A stretch of DNA of 64,000 nucleotides from Alviniconcha marisindica (GCA_018857735.1 JABMCL010002314.1:75001-139000); one strand, 5' to 3'; positions 25,201 to 41,400 are shown, numbered from the stretch's first letter. The notes: generated from the letters alone by a model not told the origin. Numbers and translations: made by a program.

Positions 25201-28200
25201 GAATTACTACGGTGAAAATATATTTGGTGAGCATGGGTCTTTTTCGTTTGTGTTTTGGTAAAAAGACTCAGCTCTGTGTCATCTTGAAGTGAGGCTCTTG
25301 GCATCACACATTTTGATCATTAGCCAGTTGTCTTTCTGCCATTAACCACCTCAGCCAGTTACCAACCTTGTTTTGCTTCATGTCTTTCTGTGACATTGGC
25401 ATTATCCGTTTTGGCAGCCATTTTTCAGTCGATGCATGTTTCATTTTAAGAGCGGTAGAGAAGGACAGGCCATGGAGACAAAAAAATACTCACAAGTGTT
25501 GAAAAATACTGACAAACACTACTGAGAAGTGAATTTGGGGCTGGCAGGTCTGGGCATACCAACACAAGAAGCTTGTAGGATGGTAACTATAGGATGTGGG
25601 GCTAGGAGCTTTCGAGCTCATCATGGGACCCCCATGTAGCTGCAGTCACTGACCTTGACTCATACAGCTGTTCTTTTAAAACATACCAACACAGGAAGCT
25701 TGTAGGACGGTAACTATGGGATGTGGGGCTAGGAGCTTTCGAGCTCATCATGGAACCCCCAGCTGACTGCAGTGACTGACCTTGACTCATACAGCTGTTC
25801 TTGCAGGACCTGCCGACGCAGGTGGAGGTACGGCGCCCAGGGGAGGAGGAGAAGGGGGTTGGTGACAACATGATTCAGCAGCTGCTGGACTTCTCGGAGC
25901 AGGTGCCGGGCAGCGAGAACGGTCAGCTGTCCTCGCAGGACCCAGACGTCCGGGAGGCGGTGCAGGCGGCGCAGCTTCATGACCAGGTATGGGTGTTTTT
26001 GTCAGTTTGCTTGTCTGGGTGGATGCATCTTTTTTTTGTACACTGCTTCATATGTGCCTGTTTTATGTCATTTCAATGTGTTTGTGTGTTTTAGAATAGT
26101 TATTTTGTTCACTGTTCTACAAGTACCTGTTTTATATTGGTGCAATTTATTAGGTATGTAATATGTATTATGTGATTGCGTGTAGATATATGACAGCAAA
26201 TGTAAATGGTATATATTATATACATGTATGTGAATAAGCATGCTGAGATAAGAAGATAGCACTGTAGAAAATTTAATTATTATTATCTAATATCTTGCAC
26301 ATGAGCATGGTGTCATCATTTGCTGAGTAAAGTATCTTGAAGATGACTGTTTTGTAAAGTCGAAACTTTCTCCATGGTAGCTTTGAGACATTGCAGAAAT
26401 TGCTCTGATATTTCATTCTCCCACATTTCATTCCATTACCCCCCCCCCCCCCCCCCACACACACACACCACCTCTCCCCACAAAACCATGTGGAGTTTTT
26501 TTTAAACTGCACAATGGTCATTGCAGTGCACTTACTTGATGTAGTGCTGCCTCATGTTCCCTCAGCTCCACCAACTTGGGGTACTCAGCCGGTCATTGGT
26601 GACAGGTGTGGGTGCAGGTTCTTTTGTCAATAACCGAACGGATGAGGGCAATGGAATAAGTAATCAAAGCTATATTTGTGTTCCATCCAGCCCTTGCGCA
26701 AATAATAAGGGTTCCAGGTGAGATCAAGAGGAGGGAGGTGGAGCTGGACCCTCAAGTTAGCCCAGAAGAGATCATGAGCAGGGAGGTGGAGCTGGGCTGC
26801 GAAAGTTGGACTTCTTTCGCTTCAGGTTGTTCCTCAACAGCTGTGCAACGGACATTGCCCATGTGACTCTGCCCAGCATGGCAGTTGAAACAGCAATTGC
26901 ACAGTGCACTAGTCGCTGCGCAATGGTGAGGAGACACCGCCTTAACATTTCCTTTGTTCTGGTGGCGGTCCACGGTCTCTCCGGTCTTTTTCGGGTGGGA
27001 TCCGCGGTCGAGCCTTCGCTCTTTCGCCATCTTCTCCCCCCATCCCCGTCCCTAATAAGCAACCTCGCTTCTGTGGACGTAAAGCAACCTGGTCAAGGTC
27101 TTGGCACAAATGGTCCAAAACAAAATATCAACTCGAATCAAAACATCATGTTAACTGTTGAGAGAGAGAGAGACAGAGAGAACCTGCACAGTGACAGAGG
27201 TAGTTGTATTTGCAGGCCAACAGCGTGGCAGGTGCCTCAGACATCCTGCAGCAGGCGCTGGAGAACAGCGGACTGACAGGGCGGGTGCCAGAGAACGGGC
27301 AGGAGGCATCCCTGCCGCACGCATCGTCCGCATCCACCACGACGGTCTCCATGAGTTCATCCGCCCCAAGAAGCACCATGACCATGACTGTACATGACTC
27401 GGCCACCGGGGTCACCAAGAGACACCTCATCAGAAAGGTGGGATGCATGTGTGGTGAATTGGAGTGGGGCGGTTAGGGGGGCACGGTGCATGGGTGGTGT
27501 GTTAAATGCAGTAATCTGAAGTGGAAGTGAGAAGTTCCTCATCATATGGTGCTAGTGTGCTGTGCATATTTTTTTGGATGCCGTACTAAGGGGGTGGTCA
27601 TCATCATCATCATCATCATCATCATCAGCTCTGCTGTCATAAACATCACCACTTCACCACTGCCATCATCATTGTCATCATTATCATCATCACCACCACC
27701 ATTGTTGTCACCATCGTCATCACCACTGCCATCATCATCATTGTCACCATCACCATCATCATCATCATCATCACCACCACCACCACTACCACTGTTGTCT
27801 TCACCATCATCACCAATACCATCATCATCACCACCATTGTCATCACCATCATCACCACTGCCATCATATCATCATCATCACCACCACCACTACCATCATC
27901 ATTATCATCACCACCACTGTTGTCACCATCATCACCACCATCTTCATCATCAAGAATTGTGCACCCCCCCCACCATCCCACTACCTTCCCCCCCCCATCA
28001 AGGTGTGAATGTCATCGTCAGGCACAATGAGGTGAGGACAGAACAGTCTTTGTCATTTTTCCTTGCATGTGGACTTTGCAGGTGAATGGGGTGCGGTGGC
28101 ATCAGTGCCCCTACTGCAGCAAGGAGTTCAAGAAGCCCAGCGACCTCGTGCGACACATCCGCATCCACACGCACGAGAAACCCTACAAATGCACACAGTG

Positions 28201-31200
28201 CTTCCGCGCCTTTGCCGTCAAGTCCACGCTGACGGCACACATCAAAACGCACACAGGCGTGAAGGACTACAAGTGCGAGGAGTGCAACAAGCTCTTCTCC
28301 ACGCAAGGGAGCCTGAAGGTGCACCTGCGACTTCACACAGGTGTGCTGGCTGTTCTTTGTCATGGAGTTAGACTTCTTGAGCGTGAAGAATCCATTTGTG
28401 GCTCATCCCCCCCGCTATTCTCTTAGAGTTTAGTGCCACAGACCAGTATTTCAGTTATGGAGCCAATGGCCCTCAGATGATGTTCACTACTGTTGGTGGA
28501 AATTATAGGTGATGTATATATATGCACATCAACTTTTGTTGTTTGGTGGGAACAGCAACTACTTAGGTGTGTTGCATCTTGTAGCCCAGAATTTGATGGG
28601 CATTATCTCCCCTTCCCCCCCCCCCCCCCCCCCCCACCCCAAACAACAACAAAACAACTGAAGCAGCTACCCATTCAACTGTATGAACTGAATTTTAATA
28701 TGCAGCTTTTCACTTCTGTAGATTCAAGTGAGTTAGATTTTTTAGTGTGTGTGTGTGTGTGTGCACATTCATGTTGTATGCACTGAATGTTGAAAATATG
28801 GACAATTAAAGAATGTGTAAGCACTGTGCAGTTAGGCACTCTAAGTAGTCATTATTATTGTTAATTGAAAAATACCTTGATTGATTTGTATACACATGTG
28901 TGTATATGTGTTTATCTTTTTGCTAGGGAAAGCACTGTTTAAAAAAAAAAAAAAAAGGAAGAAAAAAGTCCATAATGATTGCACAAGAGTGATGTTTTGC
29001 TTTCAGGTGCTAAGCCATTTGACTGTCAGCACTGTGAGAAGAAGTTCCGCACCTCTGCCCACCGCAAGTCCCACGTGATGTCTCACTTCCGGGACCCCAA
29101 CCACGCCCACCCTCGCCCCCGTCGGGTCTTCAGACGATCCGCTCGAAACGACATGCTGCAGGACATCCCCATGCAGGAGCCCATTCTGATCACCGACACT
29201 GGTAAGTGCTTACCTCGCCGATACTGGTAATTGCTTATCTCCCATCGCCGACACTGGTAAGTGCTCATCTCCCATTGCCGACACTGGTAAGTGCTTATCT
29301 CCCATCACCAACACTGGTAAGTGCTTATCTCCCATCATCGACACTGGTAAGTGCTTGTGTCCCATTGCCAACACTGGTAAGTGCTTACCTCCCATCGCCG
29401 ACACTGGTAAGCGCTTATCTCTCTTCGCCAACGTTCTTAAGTGCTTACATCCCATCGCTGACACTGGTAAGTGCTTACATCCCATCGCCGACGCTGGTAA
29501 GTGCTTACATCCCATCGCCGACGCTGGTAAGTGCTTACATCCCGTCGCCGACGCTGGTAAGTGCTTACATCCCGTCGCCGACGCTGGTAAGTGCTTACAT
29601 CCCGTCGCCGACGCTGGTAAGTGCTTACATCCCGTCGCCGACGCTGGTAAGTGCTTACATCCCATCGCCGACGCTGGTAAGTGCTTACATCCCGTCGCCG
29701 ACGCTGGTAAGTGCTTACATCCCATCGCCGACGCTGGTAAGTGCTTACATCCCGTCGCCGACGCTGGTAAGTGCTTACATCCCGTCGCCGACGCTGGTAA
29801 GTGCTTACATCCCGTCGCCGACGCTGGTAAGTGCTTACATCCCGTCGCCGACGCTGGTAAGTGCTTACATCCCGTCGCCGACGCTGGTAAGTGCTTACAT
29901 CCCGTCGCCGACGCTGGTAAGTGCTTACATCCCGTCGCCGACGCTGGTAAGTGCTTACATCCCGTCGCCGACGCTGGTAAGTGCTTACATCCCGTCGCCG
30001 ACGCTGGTAAGTGCTTACATCCCGTCGCCGACGCTGGTAAGTGCTTACATCCCGTCGCCGACGCTGGTAAGTGCTTACATCCCATCGCCGACGCTGGTAA
30101 GTGCTTACATCCCATCGCCGACGCTGGTAAGTGCTTACATCCCATCGCCGACGCTGGTAAGTGCTTACATCCCATCGCCGACGCTGGTAAGTGCTTACAT
30201 CCCATCGCCGACGCTGGTAAGTGCTTACATCCCATCGCCGACGCTGGTAAGTGCTTACATCCCATCGCCGACACTGGTAAGTGCTTATCTCCCATTACCA
30301 TCAGTCTGCAAGGGTTTAAGCTGTAAACTCAATCAGTCAATCAATGTTTTATTTTATGCCTGTTCACAGCGAGATGATATTAGACCAAAAAAAGGTCTGT
30401 GAACAATCAGTTTAACAGTTGAAGTTAAAACATCAGTATTATATAAAATATCTCTTACGTTGTTGCAAGCATTAAAGTCATATCCATTGTTCTCAAGTAA
30501 CTGTGGTAACAGGACATTCAAAGTAGTATGTGTTTTACAGATAGGATATTCTTAGAAACGCATGTCACATTCTGTGAATATTTAGTGTTCCATGAATTTA
30601 GACGTAACTTGCTAAATACCTGTGAAACTGGAGGTGGAATGCTGTATGCTGCTTTATATTTTCCATCCAGTTTCAGTTTTTTTCCTTGTTCTTTCTTATC
30701 ACAGAAATGTTTGTATGTAGCTGCAGATGTATGAGATGCTTTCATCCTTTTTGTATTTAATACACTAATGTCCTGAATGGAAAATACCCTGTGGGAGATT
30801 TGGGGCTGCTTTCACCCCAGAGGAAAGTCCGCTTTGACAGTCCTATTACCTAGCATAATAATCCCTCGCATTAAACTGCTGAATGTCTGTAGATGATTTT
30901 TCAGGAGCATGTTTTCACCACTGGCATGTTTCCTGACCTGTGCGGGTCTCTGACACGTTCACGTTATTTTGAAGGACCAGTTAAAACCCTATCACAGTGG
31001 GTTTACGGCAGTTAGTTACCACATGAGCTGGGATTTGAACCCACAGCCTAGCCTCTTGATCCCGAGTCCAGTGCCTTAACCACTTGGCCACACCTAGATA
31101 GAGGAGCGGTCAGATGATCCACGCCCTGTTCCTCTGCTGTGCAGGCCTGATCCAGCAGCTGCCCAGACACTCCATGTTCCACCAGTACCTGGGGGAGACT

Positions 31201-32994
31201 GGCACCGTGGACAGACCCTACAAGTGTGTCTACTGCCAGCGCGCCTTTAAGAAGTCCAGTCACCTCAAGCAGCACATCCGCTCCCACACTGGTAAGTTAC
31301 AGGTAGTGCGTCCAGGTGTGCCCACTGCCAGCGTGCCTTTAAGAAGTCCAGTCACCTCAAGCAGCACATCCGCTCCCACACCGGTAAGTTACAGGTAGTG
31401 CGTCCAGGTATGCTTACTGCCAGTGCGCCTTTGAGAAGTGCAGTCACAGCACATCTGCTCTCACACTGGTAAGTTACAGTGAGGCTGTCCAAGTGTGCCT
31501 ACTGGATGCAGAGCCTTCAGGAAGTTGCAGTCACTTCAAACAGCACATATATGCTCCCACACTAACAAGTTACAGGTAGCACATCCAGGTGCATCTACTT
31601 TATGCAGACTCTGTTTATTTGTTAACACCAGGTGATTTATTTGTTCATGCCAGGTCTTTATCTGTTAATACTAGGGGATGTACTTGTTCATGCCAGGTGT
31701 TTGTTAACACTAGGTGATTTACTTTTTTGTGCCAGGTGTTTATTTGTTAGCAGTTGATTCACTTGTTCGTGCCAGGTGTTTGTTGATACCATGTGATTTA
31801 CTTGTTCATGCTAGGTGTTTAGCTGTTAACACCAGGTGATTATTTGTTAATGCCAGGTGATTTACTTGTTCATGCCAGGTGTTTGTTGACACCATGTGAT
31901 TTACTTGTTCATGCCAGGTGTTTGTTAACACAAGGGGATTTATTTGTTCATGCCAGGTGTTTATTTGTTAACACCAGGTGATTTACTTGTTCACGCCAGG
32001 TGCTTATTCGTTAACACCAGGTGATTTACTTGTTCACACCAGGTGAGAAACCATTCCGCTGCACCCAGTGCCTGCACAGCTTTGTGTCGAGCGGCGTGCT
32101 GAAAGCGCACACCCGCACGCACTCGGGGGTGAAAGGTTACAAGTGCCTAGTGTGTGACACGGCCTTCACCACCAACGGCTCCTTGAAGCGGCACATGTCC
32201 ACCCACAGCGAGGTGCGCCCCTTCATGTGTCCCTACTGCCAGAAGACCTTCAAGACCTCCGTCAACTGCAAGAAACACATGAAAACTCATCGGTATGTGG
32301 CCGTAGTTGTTGTTTTTGTTTTTCCGGAGGTATCGCCCTGGTATAACTGAACTGGTTGACTGGGCATAAAACAGCAAGTTACTTACCGACTTTTTATGAA
32401 GGTATGAACTTGTTAAACACTATTGTGCTCCAGCTTGTAATGAAAAAGAAAGGTGACAGTTTGTTTGTTTGTTTTCATTCATCTGAAACAGTGCTTAACT
32501 AGAGCTGGGTGAGATTTTGTTTGCGCAGCTATATTCCTTGGTGGGCCTGAGCACATAATTACATGCAGGGCCCCTTGCCGTTGAAGCAGACATGCTGTAA
32601 CCTGTGGAAAACTCTTTTTTTTCTTTTCTTTTCCACCATTCTACTTCCATCTCCTTGCCAACCAGAAAGTTGAGTCAAACTGTTTTCCTCATGATCCTTG
32701 TTTTCTAGGCACGAAGTTAGCATGCAGTCGCTACAAGACGCGGGGCAAAGTGTTGGCGCCGATGTGGTTGAGGAGGTGGGAGTGGTGGAGAATGAAGAGT
32801 CCATTACTGCCGGCGCCGACGCAGACCTGGGCCAGTCGCAGGCAGCGTCAGACCTGACGGGGTTGCAGCAGGGCGACATGGGGGGGTCGTCGACAATATC
32901 GCACCATGACTTGCAGAACTCCGGTTTGACAGACGCATTCACGGGATCAACATTGGACCAAACTCTTCAGCAGACTTTGAATCAACAGGTACTC

Positions 32995-33052
<58 letters not shown>

Positions 33053-33104
33053 ATGTGGGTCATGTGTGTGTGTGTGTGTGTGTGTGCATGTGGGTCATGT
33101 GGGT

Positions 33105-33139
<35 letters not shown>

Positions 33140-36100
33140 ATGTGGGTCATGTGTGTGTGTGTGTGGGGGGAGAGAGAGAGAGAGAGAGAGAGAGAGAATC
33201 AAGATTCTGCTGTTTGAAGTGAATTTTTGGTGCACATAATACATGTGTGTTCTTTGTGTGTATTATGCTTCTTCTCAGTACTACTTTTGCTGGTCCTAGG
33301 TGCAATGCACTGCTTATGGTGGACTAAAGGTAGAACATCATCGCATAGATTGTTGGATAAACGCTTCAACCCGTCCCCTGAATGACGTGCTGACTGTAAA
33401 CTGATTGCGCTGAGATCATTGCCGTGGTCCACGTTGACCTTGAATGCCCCCTCTGCCCTCCGCAACAGGTCTTTGGCCAGCAGCAGAACTTCAACCAGAC
33501 CTTCACCCTGAGCGGTCAGCAAACCTTTGGTCAGCTCAACCCGCAGTTGCAGCAGCAGCTGAACGACCAGCTGACCACGCCGCTGTCCTCGGCCCCTTTG
33601 AACACCGCCCTCAGCGTCCCCCTCAGCACGGCCACCCTGACCGCCGCTCTCAACGCACCCCTGACCAGCCAGACCCAGCACCAGCAGCAGCTAGGTTCTG
33701 GGCTGAACGCCCTGCCGCAGAACCAGTTCACCTTTCAGGTCAGTCCGGGCCAAATAAACGGAGCTGGTCAAGAGAGAAATAGATGGTAAACAGATTTGAA
33801 TAGGAGGTTGTACACATACGTATGTATGCATGCACGTGCACACATGTACATGCTTGCATGCACTCACACGCACACACACACACACACACACGCGCACACA
33901 CCTGAAGCTGTTAACTGGACCACCATGCAATCAAAAACAGATTACTGCAGTTGAAGATGTTGCAGGAAGGTGGACTTCCTTTGGCCAGTCGCTTTGTCTG
34001 GTTGTCCCAGGATTACGTCAGCTGACTGATCTTGTTAGCTCTGCGGAGTGGAAATGGTTCTTTTATGTGAAGTATTGTGAATGATGGGTTTGATGGACTG
34101 GTGGTGGTTTTGTTCCAGACACAGCAGCTGGATGTTGGGGGACTGAATGCAGGGTTCGGACAGCAGGCATCCTTGACCAACTCCACCATGACCACCCCGG
34201 CGACCTCCATGCAGAACATCCTGCAGACTGGGTGAGTGATGGAGGTAGAACTAGAAGGCAGAACGTCCTGCAGACTGGTTGAATGATAGAGGTAGAACTA
34301 GAAGGCAGAACGTCCTGCAGACTGGTTGAATGATAGAGGTAGAACTAGAAGGCAGAACGTCCTGCAGACTGGTTGAATGATAGAGGTAGAACTAGAAGGC
34401 AGAACATCCTGCAGACTGGGTGAGTGATGGAGGTAGAACTAGAAGGCAGAACGTCCTGCAGACTGGGTGAGTGATGGAGGTAGAACTAGAAGGCAGAACG
34501 TCCTGCAGACTGGGTGAGTGATGGAGGTAGAACTAGAAGGCAGAACGTCCTGCAGACTGGGTGAGTGATGGAGGTAGAACTAGAAGGCAGAACGTCCTGC
34601 AGACTGGGTGAGTGATGGAGGTAGAACTAGAAGGCAGAACACCCTGCAGACTGGTTGAATGATAGAGGTAGAACTAGAATGCGGAACATCCTGCAGACTG
34701 GGTGAGTGATGGAGGTGGAGCTAGAAGGTGGAACATCCTGCAGACTGGTTGAATGATAGAGGTAGAACTAGAATGCGGAACATCCTGCAGACTGGGTGAG
34801 TGATGGAGGTGGAGCTAGAAGGTGGAACATCCTGCAGACAGGGTGAGTGATGGAGGTAGAACTAGAATGCGGAACATCCTGCAGACTGGGTGAGTGATGG
34901 AGGTGGAGCTAGAAGGTGGAACATCCTGCAGACAGGGTGAGTGATGGAGGTAGAACTAGAATGCGGAACATTCTGCAGATAGGGTGAGTGATGGAGGTAG
35001 AGCTAGAAGGTGGAACATCCTGCAGACTGGGTGAGTGATGGAGGTAGAACTAGAAGGTGGAACATCCTGCAGACTGGGTGAGTGATGGAGGTAGAACTAG
35101 AAGGCGGAACATCCTGCAGACTGGGTGAGTGATGGAGGTAGAACTAGAAGGTGGAACATCCTGCAGACAGGGTGAGTGATGGAGGTAGAACTAGAAGGCG
35201 GAACATCCTGCAGACTGGGTGAGTGATGCAGGTAGAATAGAAGGCAGAACATTCTGCAGATGGGGTGAGTAATGGAGGTAGAACTAGAAGCCAGAGTGTC
35301 CTGCAGACTGGGCCAGTGATGGAGGTAGAACTAGAAGCCAGAGTGTCCTGCAGACTGGGCCAGTGATGGAGATAGAACTTACTAGAAGCTAGGCCTCTTC
35401 AGTGCAGCCATGGTGCTTCAACAGCCTGAATTCAAACATGTCTTTATGTAAAGAAACAACAGTCCTGTCCTGGCCAGAGTTTAATGATTTTCTGTCCTTA
35501 AATTACATTTTTTTAAATGCTTGAAAGTGAAAAAGCAAGAAAAAACACACCAACACACCAATGTGCTTCACTCACGTTAGGCGTAGCTGCTTTATAACTC
35601 ATGTTCTTTTACCTTTCGATACATTACACACAGTGAGGTAGAAGAAGCGGAACTGGAAGAGACGGAAGGTGACGACCTGCCGGTGGTGGAAGCTGTGACG
35701 CCCCACTTGGCCTATGGCCACGCCTACAAGTGCTCGGAGTGCGAGCGGGACTTTGCCAAGTCCAGTCACCTCAAGCAGCACATGCTGTCTCACTCAGGTA
35801 ATTGTGGAGGATGCGGTGCTGAACCGCCTGTGTGTCGAAGAGTATGTGCTGCTGGTGCCGTCCCTTTTCCAAGACGTCTGGCAGGTGGGTTTGGCCGGAA
35901 ACCTTCAGTGTCTGGAGCTGTGTCGCTCCTGAGCATGCACAAGTGTCGATCCAAACGCATGAAGTTTCTTTGCCTCAAGCGACTTCTTCCTTGTTCCCTT
36001 GCGTGACTGAACCGACCTCCTTCTCCTTTTGATTATTTATTATCTCCCTTCCACACCAGACGAAGACTCTGCGTCGAAAGCGCTTGCGTTTTGAATTGTT

Positions 36101-38330
36101 CTTTACGTGTCGTCGTGCAAGTGAGTACACTTCTCTGGAGCTGTTCTGTTTTTGTCAACCGCACCAGCAGTTGTTCACTCGTTCCTTGGTGACCTCCCAG
36201 CGTCTAGAGTTCACCCGAGCGTGTCGCTGACGGGCGTGCCGGCCTGTTGCAGGGGCCAAGCCGTACAAGTGCCCCAAGTGTGAGCGTCACTTTGTGTCCT
36301 CCTCCACGCTCAAGGTGCACCTCAAGAGCCACAACAACAAGCGCGACTACCGCTGCAGCGTCTGCCAGGCCAGCTTCAACACCAACGGGTCCCTGACCCG
36401 CCACATGGTGACCCACACCGTGCCCCGGCACTTCAAGTGCCCCCTGTGCCCCGAGTCCTTCCGCTCCATGCTCCTCTGCAAGCGCCACATCCGGCAGCGC
36501 CACCCCAAGGATGCCGCCACCGTCGTTGAGGGGGCAGGTCAGTTGTGTCCCCTGGAAAAACAATCCCTGGATTGTAATGCTGTTTGTGAGAAAAACAGAA
36601 AGAAAGAAAACTGAGAAAAAAAGCACACTCCAGTTGTCAGGGTCTGCGTTAACCAGTAATTTTTTGTATTTTATTGGTTAAGATCAGCATATACCAGAAG
36701 GTAAATCAGTAATTGGTCAGATGTACTGTCTGTTATTTTGCATTTGGTGTGTTGTGTGTGTGGATGTGTGCGTGTGTGCACGCGTGTGTTCATACATGTG
36801 TTCTAGATGGTAGCAGGGGGTTTGCTTGTAGTAGTGTAGACAGCCTTGTGACTGACCGGTTACAGTGACTGCCTGACCAGTTTCCGTCAACCAGTTTTGC
36901 CACCATATAAATATGACGCCGGTTTGAAAAACATGTCTAGTGCGATCACTGATTTGTTTTGACGTGGTGAACGAAAAACAACAGTGCTGGTCCTCTTGTG
37001 GCTGTATGACACGCGTATTAATTGCTTGACGTTTCCGGCGGTGCAGTTGTACCGGCACTTTGTAAACAAGCTAGATTCCACTGGAAACTGAAATAGGTGT
37101 ACAGTTGTTTCCACATCCCAAACCTGTGTCAGCAGCTGACGAGAACGTGGCACCTGGGCGTTCCCAACCCATGAACGTGGTGGAGGTGGGCAGCGAGCAC
37201 GTGGATCAGCTCCCCAAGAGCCCCAGTGGCGAGCAGCTCTCCGTGTCTGAGAAGATTCTGATCGAGTCATCGTCGGAGAGGGATCGCATCAGTGAGGTGA
37301 AGGTAGGTCAGATGGCGCTGTGTGTATTGCAACTGGAGCGCAGCATATAGTCTTTCAAGACCATTTTTCTGAAACAGTTGGCTTTGTGTTTTTACCTAAA
37401 CCCCAAAGCCCTTGTCACAGTCCCCCCAACGCCCCGTCCCCTCTCAACCTCACCCCCCACCGGCATTTTTCTGAAGGAATATTTTTTTAAATTAAAACCT
37501 CATCAAAGAGGCCTCTTCTAAGACTGATTTTGCTGTATCAGAGAGTGCACACATTCGTACATGTGACTTTATTGTTATTTTGAATAAAATTAGAGTAATC
37601 TGTTCGTTTTGGGGTTGTTGTGACAAAACAAACAGCAGCAATGGCTGATGCAGCAGCACATATCCAGTGGTTGTGATGTGTGCTGGCATACAGGGAGGGA
37701 GCTGATGTGTGTGTTGTTTTCTTCTACAGGACACGAAGTTGAGATGTGTGTGCTGGCATACAGGGAAGGAGCTGGTGTGTGTGTTGTCTTCTTCTACAGG
37801 ACATGAAGTTGAGATGTGTGTGCTGGTGTACAGGGATGGAGCTGGTGTGTGTATTGTCTTCTACAGGACACGAAGTTGAGATGTGTGTGCTGGTGTACAG
37901 GGATGGAGCTGGTGTGTGTGTTGTTTTCTACAGGATACGAAGTTGGGATGTGTGTGCTGGCATACAGGGAGGGAGCTGGTGTGTGTGTTGTCTTCTTCTA
38001 CAGGACATGAAGTTGAGATGTGTGTGCTGGTGTACAGGGAGGGAGCTGGTGTGTGTGTTGTCTTCTACAGGACACGAAGTTGGGATGTGTGTGCTGGCAT
38101 ACAGGGAGGGAGCTGGTGTGTGTGTTGTCTTCTTCTACAGGATACGAAGTTGAGATGTGTGTGCTGGCATACAGGGGGGGAGCTGGTGTGTGTGTTGTCT
38201 TCTTCTACAGGACACGAAGTTGGGATGTGTGTGCTAGTGTACAGGGAAGGAGCTGGTGTGTGTGTTTTCTTCTACAGTATGCAAAACAGTTTGTGCTGTG
38301 TAGGGCAGCATGGCATACGTAGAAACAACT

Positions 38331-38400
<70 letters not shown>

Positions 38401-41400
38401 GTTAGACTCAGTGCAGAACAGTTGTGATCTGTGTGCCAGCATATAGAGAGCGAGCCAGTCAAGGGTTTTGTTCTGAAAGGTCACCTAGCAAGTGACCTGG
38501 TGTTTATTTTCCCTGTGATACAGGTGCTGACACACAGAGTGACCTAGTCATAGGTGTTTGTTTTCCCTGTGATAAGGTGCTGACACACAGTGACCTAGTC
38601 ATACTTGTTTGTTTTCCCTGTGATACAGGTGCTGACACACAGAGTGACCTTGACATAGGTGTGTGATACAGGTGCTGACACAGTGACCTTGACATAGGTG
38701 TGCGATACAGGTGCTGACACACAGAGTGACCTTGACATAGGTGTGTGATACAGGTGCTGACACACAGAGTGACCTTGACATAGGTGTGTGATACAGGTGC
38801 TGACACACAGAGTGACCTTGACATAGGTGTGTGATACAGGTGCTGACACAGAGTGACCTTGACATAGGTGTATGATACAGGTGCTGACACAGTGACCTGG
38901 TCATAGGTGTTTGTTTTCCCTGTGGTACAGGTGCTGACACACAGTGACCTGGTCAGAGGTGTGTGATACAGGTGCTGACACAATGACCTTGTCATGAGTG
39001 TTTTCCTGTGATGCAGGTGCTGACACAGTGACCTGGTCATAGGTGTTTGTTTTCCTTGTGGTGCTGACACAATGACCTTGTCATGAGTGTTTTCCTGTGA
39101 TGCAGGTGCTGACATACAGTGACCTGGTCAGAGGTGTGTGATACAGGTGCTGACACAATGACCTTGTCATGAGTGTTTTCCTATGATGCAGGTGCTGACA
39201 CACAAAGTGACCTGGTCATAGATGTTTTTCTCAGGGTCTGGAAGCAGTTGTGATACAAGCGCTGACATGCGGAGTGACCTGGTCATGGGCGTTCGTTTTT
39301 CTCAAGATCTGGGAGCAAGTTGTGATGCAGGTGCTGACATCTGATAGAAGTGAGCTGGTGATGTGCACTGTCTGTTGTCCTACAGGACAAGCAGGAGCCG
39401 GACAGCGACAGCTACCTGCACGCTCACCGCTGCCAGCATTGCCACAAGTCCTTTAAGAAGCCCAGCGACCTGCAACGACACATCCGCATCCACACCGGCG
39501 AAAAGCCCTTCCAGTGCCACATCTGTCAGCGTTCTTTCACCGTCAAGTCCACGCTGGACAGCCACATGAGGACCCACAAACCCAGTGAGTAGCAGCTGAC
39601 TTGCTGTCCATGTTCAGCTTGGTTTAGTGTTTCTAGGCACTCAGGAAATCCCATAGGTGCTCCACATTATCTCTTTCTCCATGCTGGACAGCCACATGAG
39701 GACCCACAAACCCAGTGAGTAGCAGCTGACTTGCTGTCCGTGTTCAGCTTGGTTTAGTGTATCTAGGCACTCGGGAAATCCCATAGGTGCTCCACATTAT
39801 CTCTTTCTCCATGCTGGACAGCCACATGAGGACCCACAAACCCAGTGAGTAGCAGCTGACTTGCTGTCTGTGTTCAGCTTGGTTTAGTGTATCTAGGCAC
39901 TTGGGAAATCCCATAGGTGCTCCACCTTCTCTCATTCTCCAGCAAGTTCACGCTGGACAGCCACGTGAGGACCCACAAACCCAGTGAGTAGCATCTGACT
40001 TGCTGTCCGTGTTCAGCTTCGTTCAGTATATCTAGGTACTCAGGAAAACCCATATGTGCTCTGCCTTCTCTCTTTCTCCATCAAGTGCATGCTGGATGGT
40101 CACACAAAGACCCACAAGCCCAATGAGCTGTTGACTTACTGTCTGTGGTCAGTTCAGGTCAGCATATATTATCTATCTATCTAAGCACTCAGGAAAGCCC
40201 ATATGTGCTCCACCCTGTCTCTTTCCTTGTTAAGTCTGTGGTAGACAGTCACAGAAGGACCCACAAGCCCAGTAAGTTGTTGACTTACTGTCTGTGTTCA
40301 GTATATCTGAGCACTCAGGGAAGCCCATACGTGCTCCACCCTGTCGCTTTCACCACCTGGCAATCAGGTTGGAGCTGACCAGTTGCGCGAGGACCCCCAG
40401 GTTCCAAAGTTTGTCTGGTGGTGGCCACATGTGGTCCTTTCCAGGCAGATCTTCTGTGGCTGCCTTGGTCTTGTGCCTCTGTAGCTCTCCTACTTCAAGC
40501 GATGGAATCCTTCCCTTCTTTTGTAAACTGGCTGGGGTCATATCTACTTTGCCGCCCCCACCCCCCCCCAAAAAAGAAAAAAAAGAAAGAAAGAACAGAT
40601 AGGCATGTGCAATTTTTTTTTTTTTTTAAAGGATTCGGTCTTGTGCCTCTGCTGCTCTCCTCCCGCAAGCAACGGAACCCTTCCCTTCTTTTGTAAACTG
40701 GCCTGGGTCATTTCTGCTTTGTTTGCTAGAAGAAGAAAAAAACAGAACAGGCAGGCATGTGCAAAAAAAAAACAGAAAAAAGAAAAGAAAGACTCAGTTT
40801 GCCACATGTCTGACGCCTGTGCCACATGTCTGACGGCCACGCGCCTGTTGACCTTTGCAGCGGAGAAGCTGTTCCACTGCCACATCTGTGGGTCCCTCTT
40901 CTCCACCAAGGGCAGCCTCAAGGTCCACATGCGGCTCCACACGGGCGCCAAGCCCTTCAAGTGCCCGCACTGCCCCCAGCGCTTCCGCACCTCCGGCCAC
41001 CGCAAGTCCCACATCCTCTCCCACTACAAGCAGGATGCACCCCGGAAGCGCGGCGCCGGAAGCAAGCGGCAGACAGCGGCGGCACTGGAGCAGCAGCAGC
41101 AACAGCAGCAACAACAGCAACAGCAGCAGCAACAGCAACAGCAGCCGCTGATCGTCTTCAACACAGGGGAGGTGACTGGGGCAGCAGGCCAGCAGGTGGG
41201 GCTGGCGGGGCAGGTGCTCAACATCGACCAGTCACTGCTGTCGGCGCAGAACCTCGTCCCCATGTCGCTGACGGTGCCGGAGAACCTGGGCAACCAGGTG
41301 GCCAACGACGGGGCGACGCAGGTAAGGGAATTTGGCTGAAGCAAGGCCCAGACTCCCAAGCACTGGTTTTACAGCAACCTTCCTCCATATGCTGCTGTAT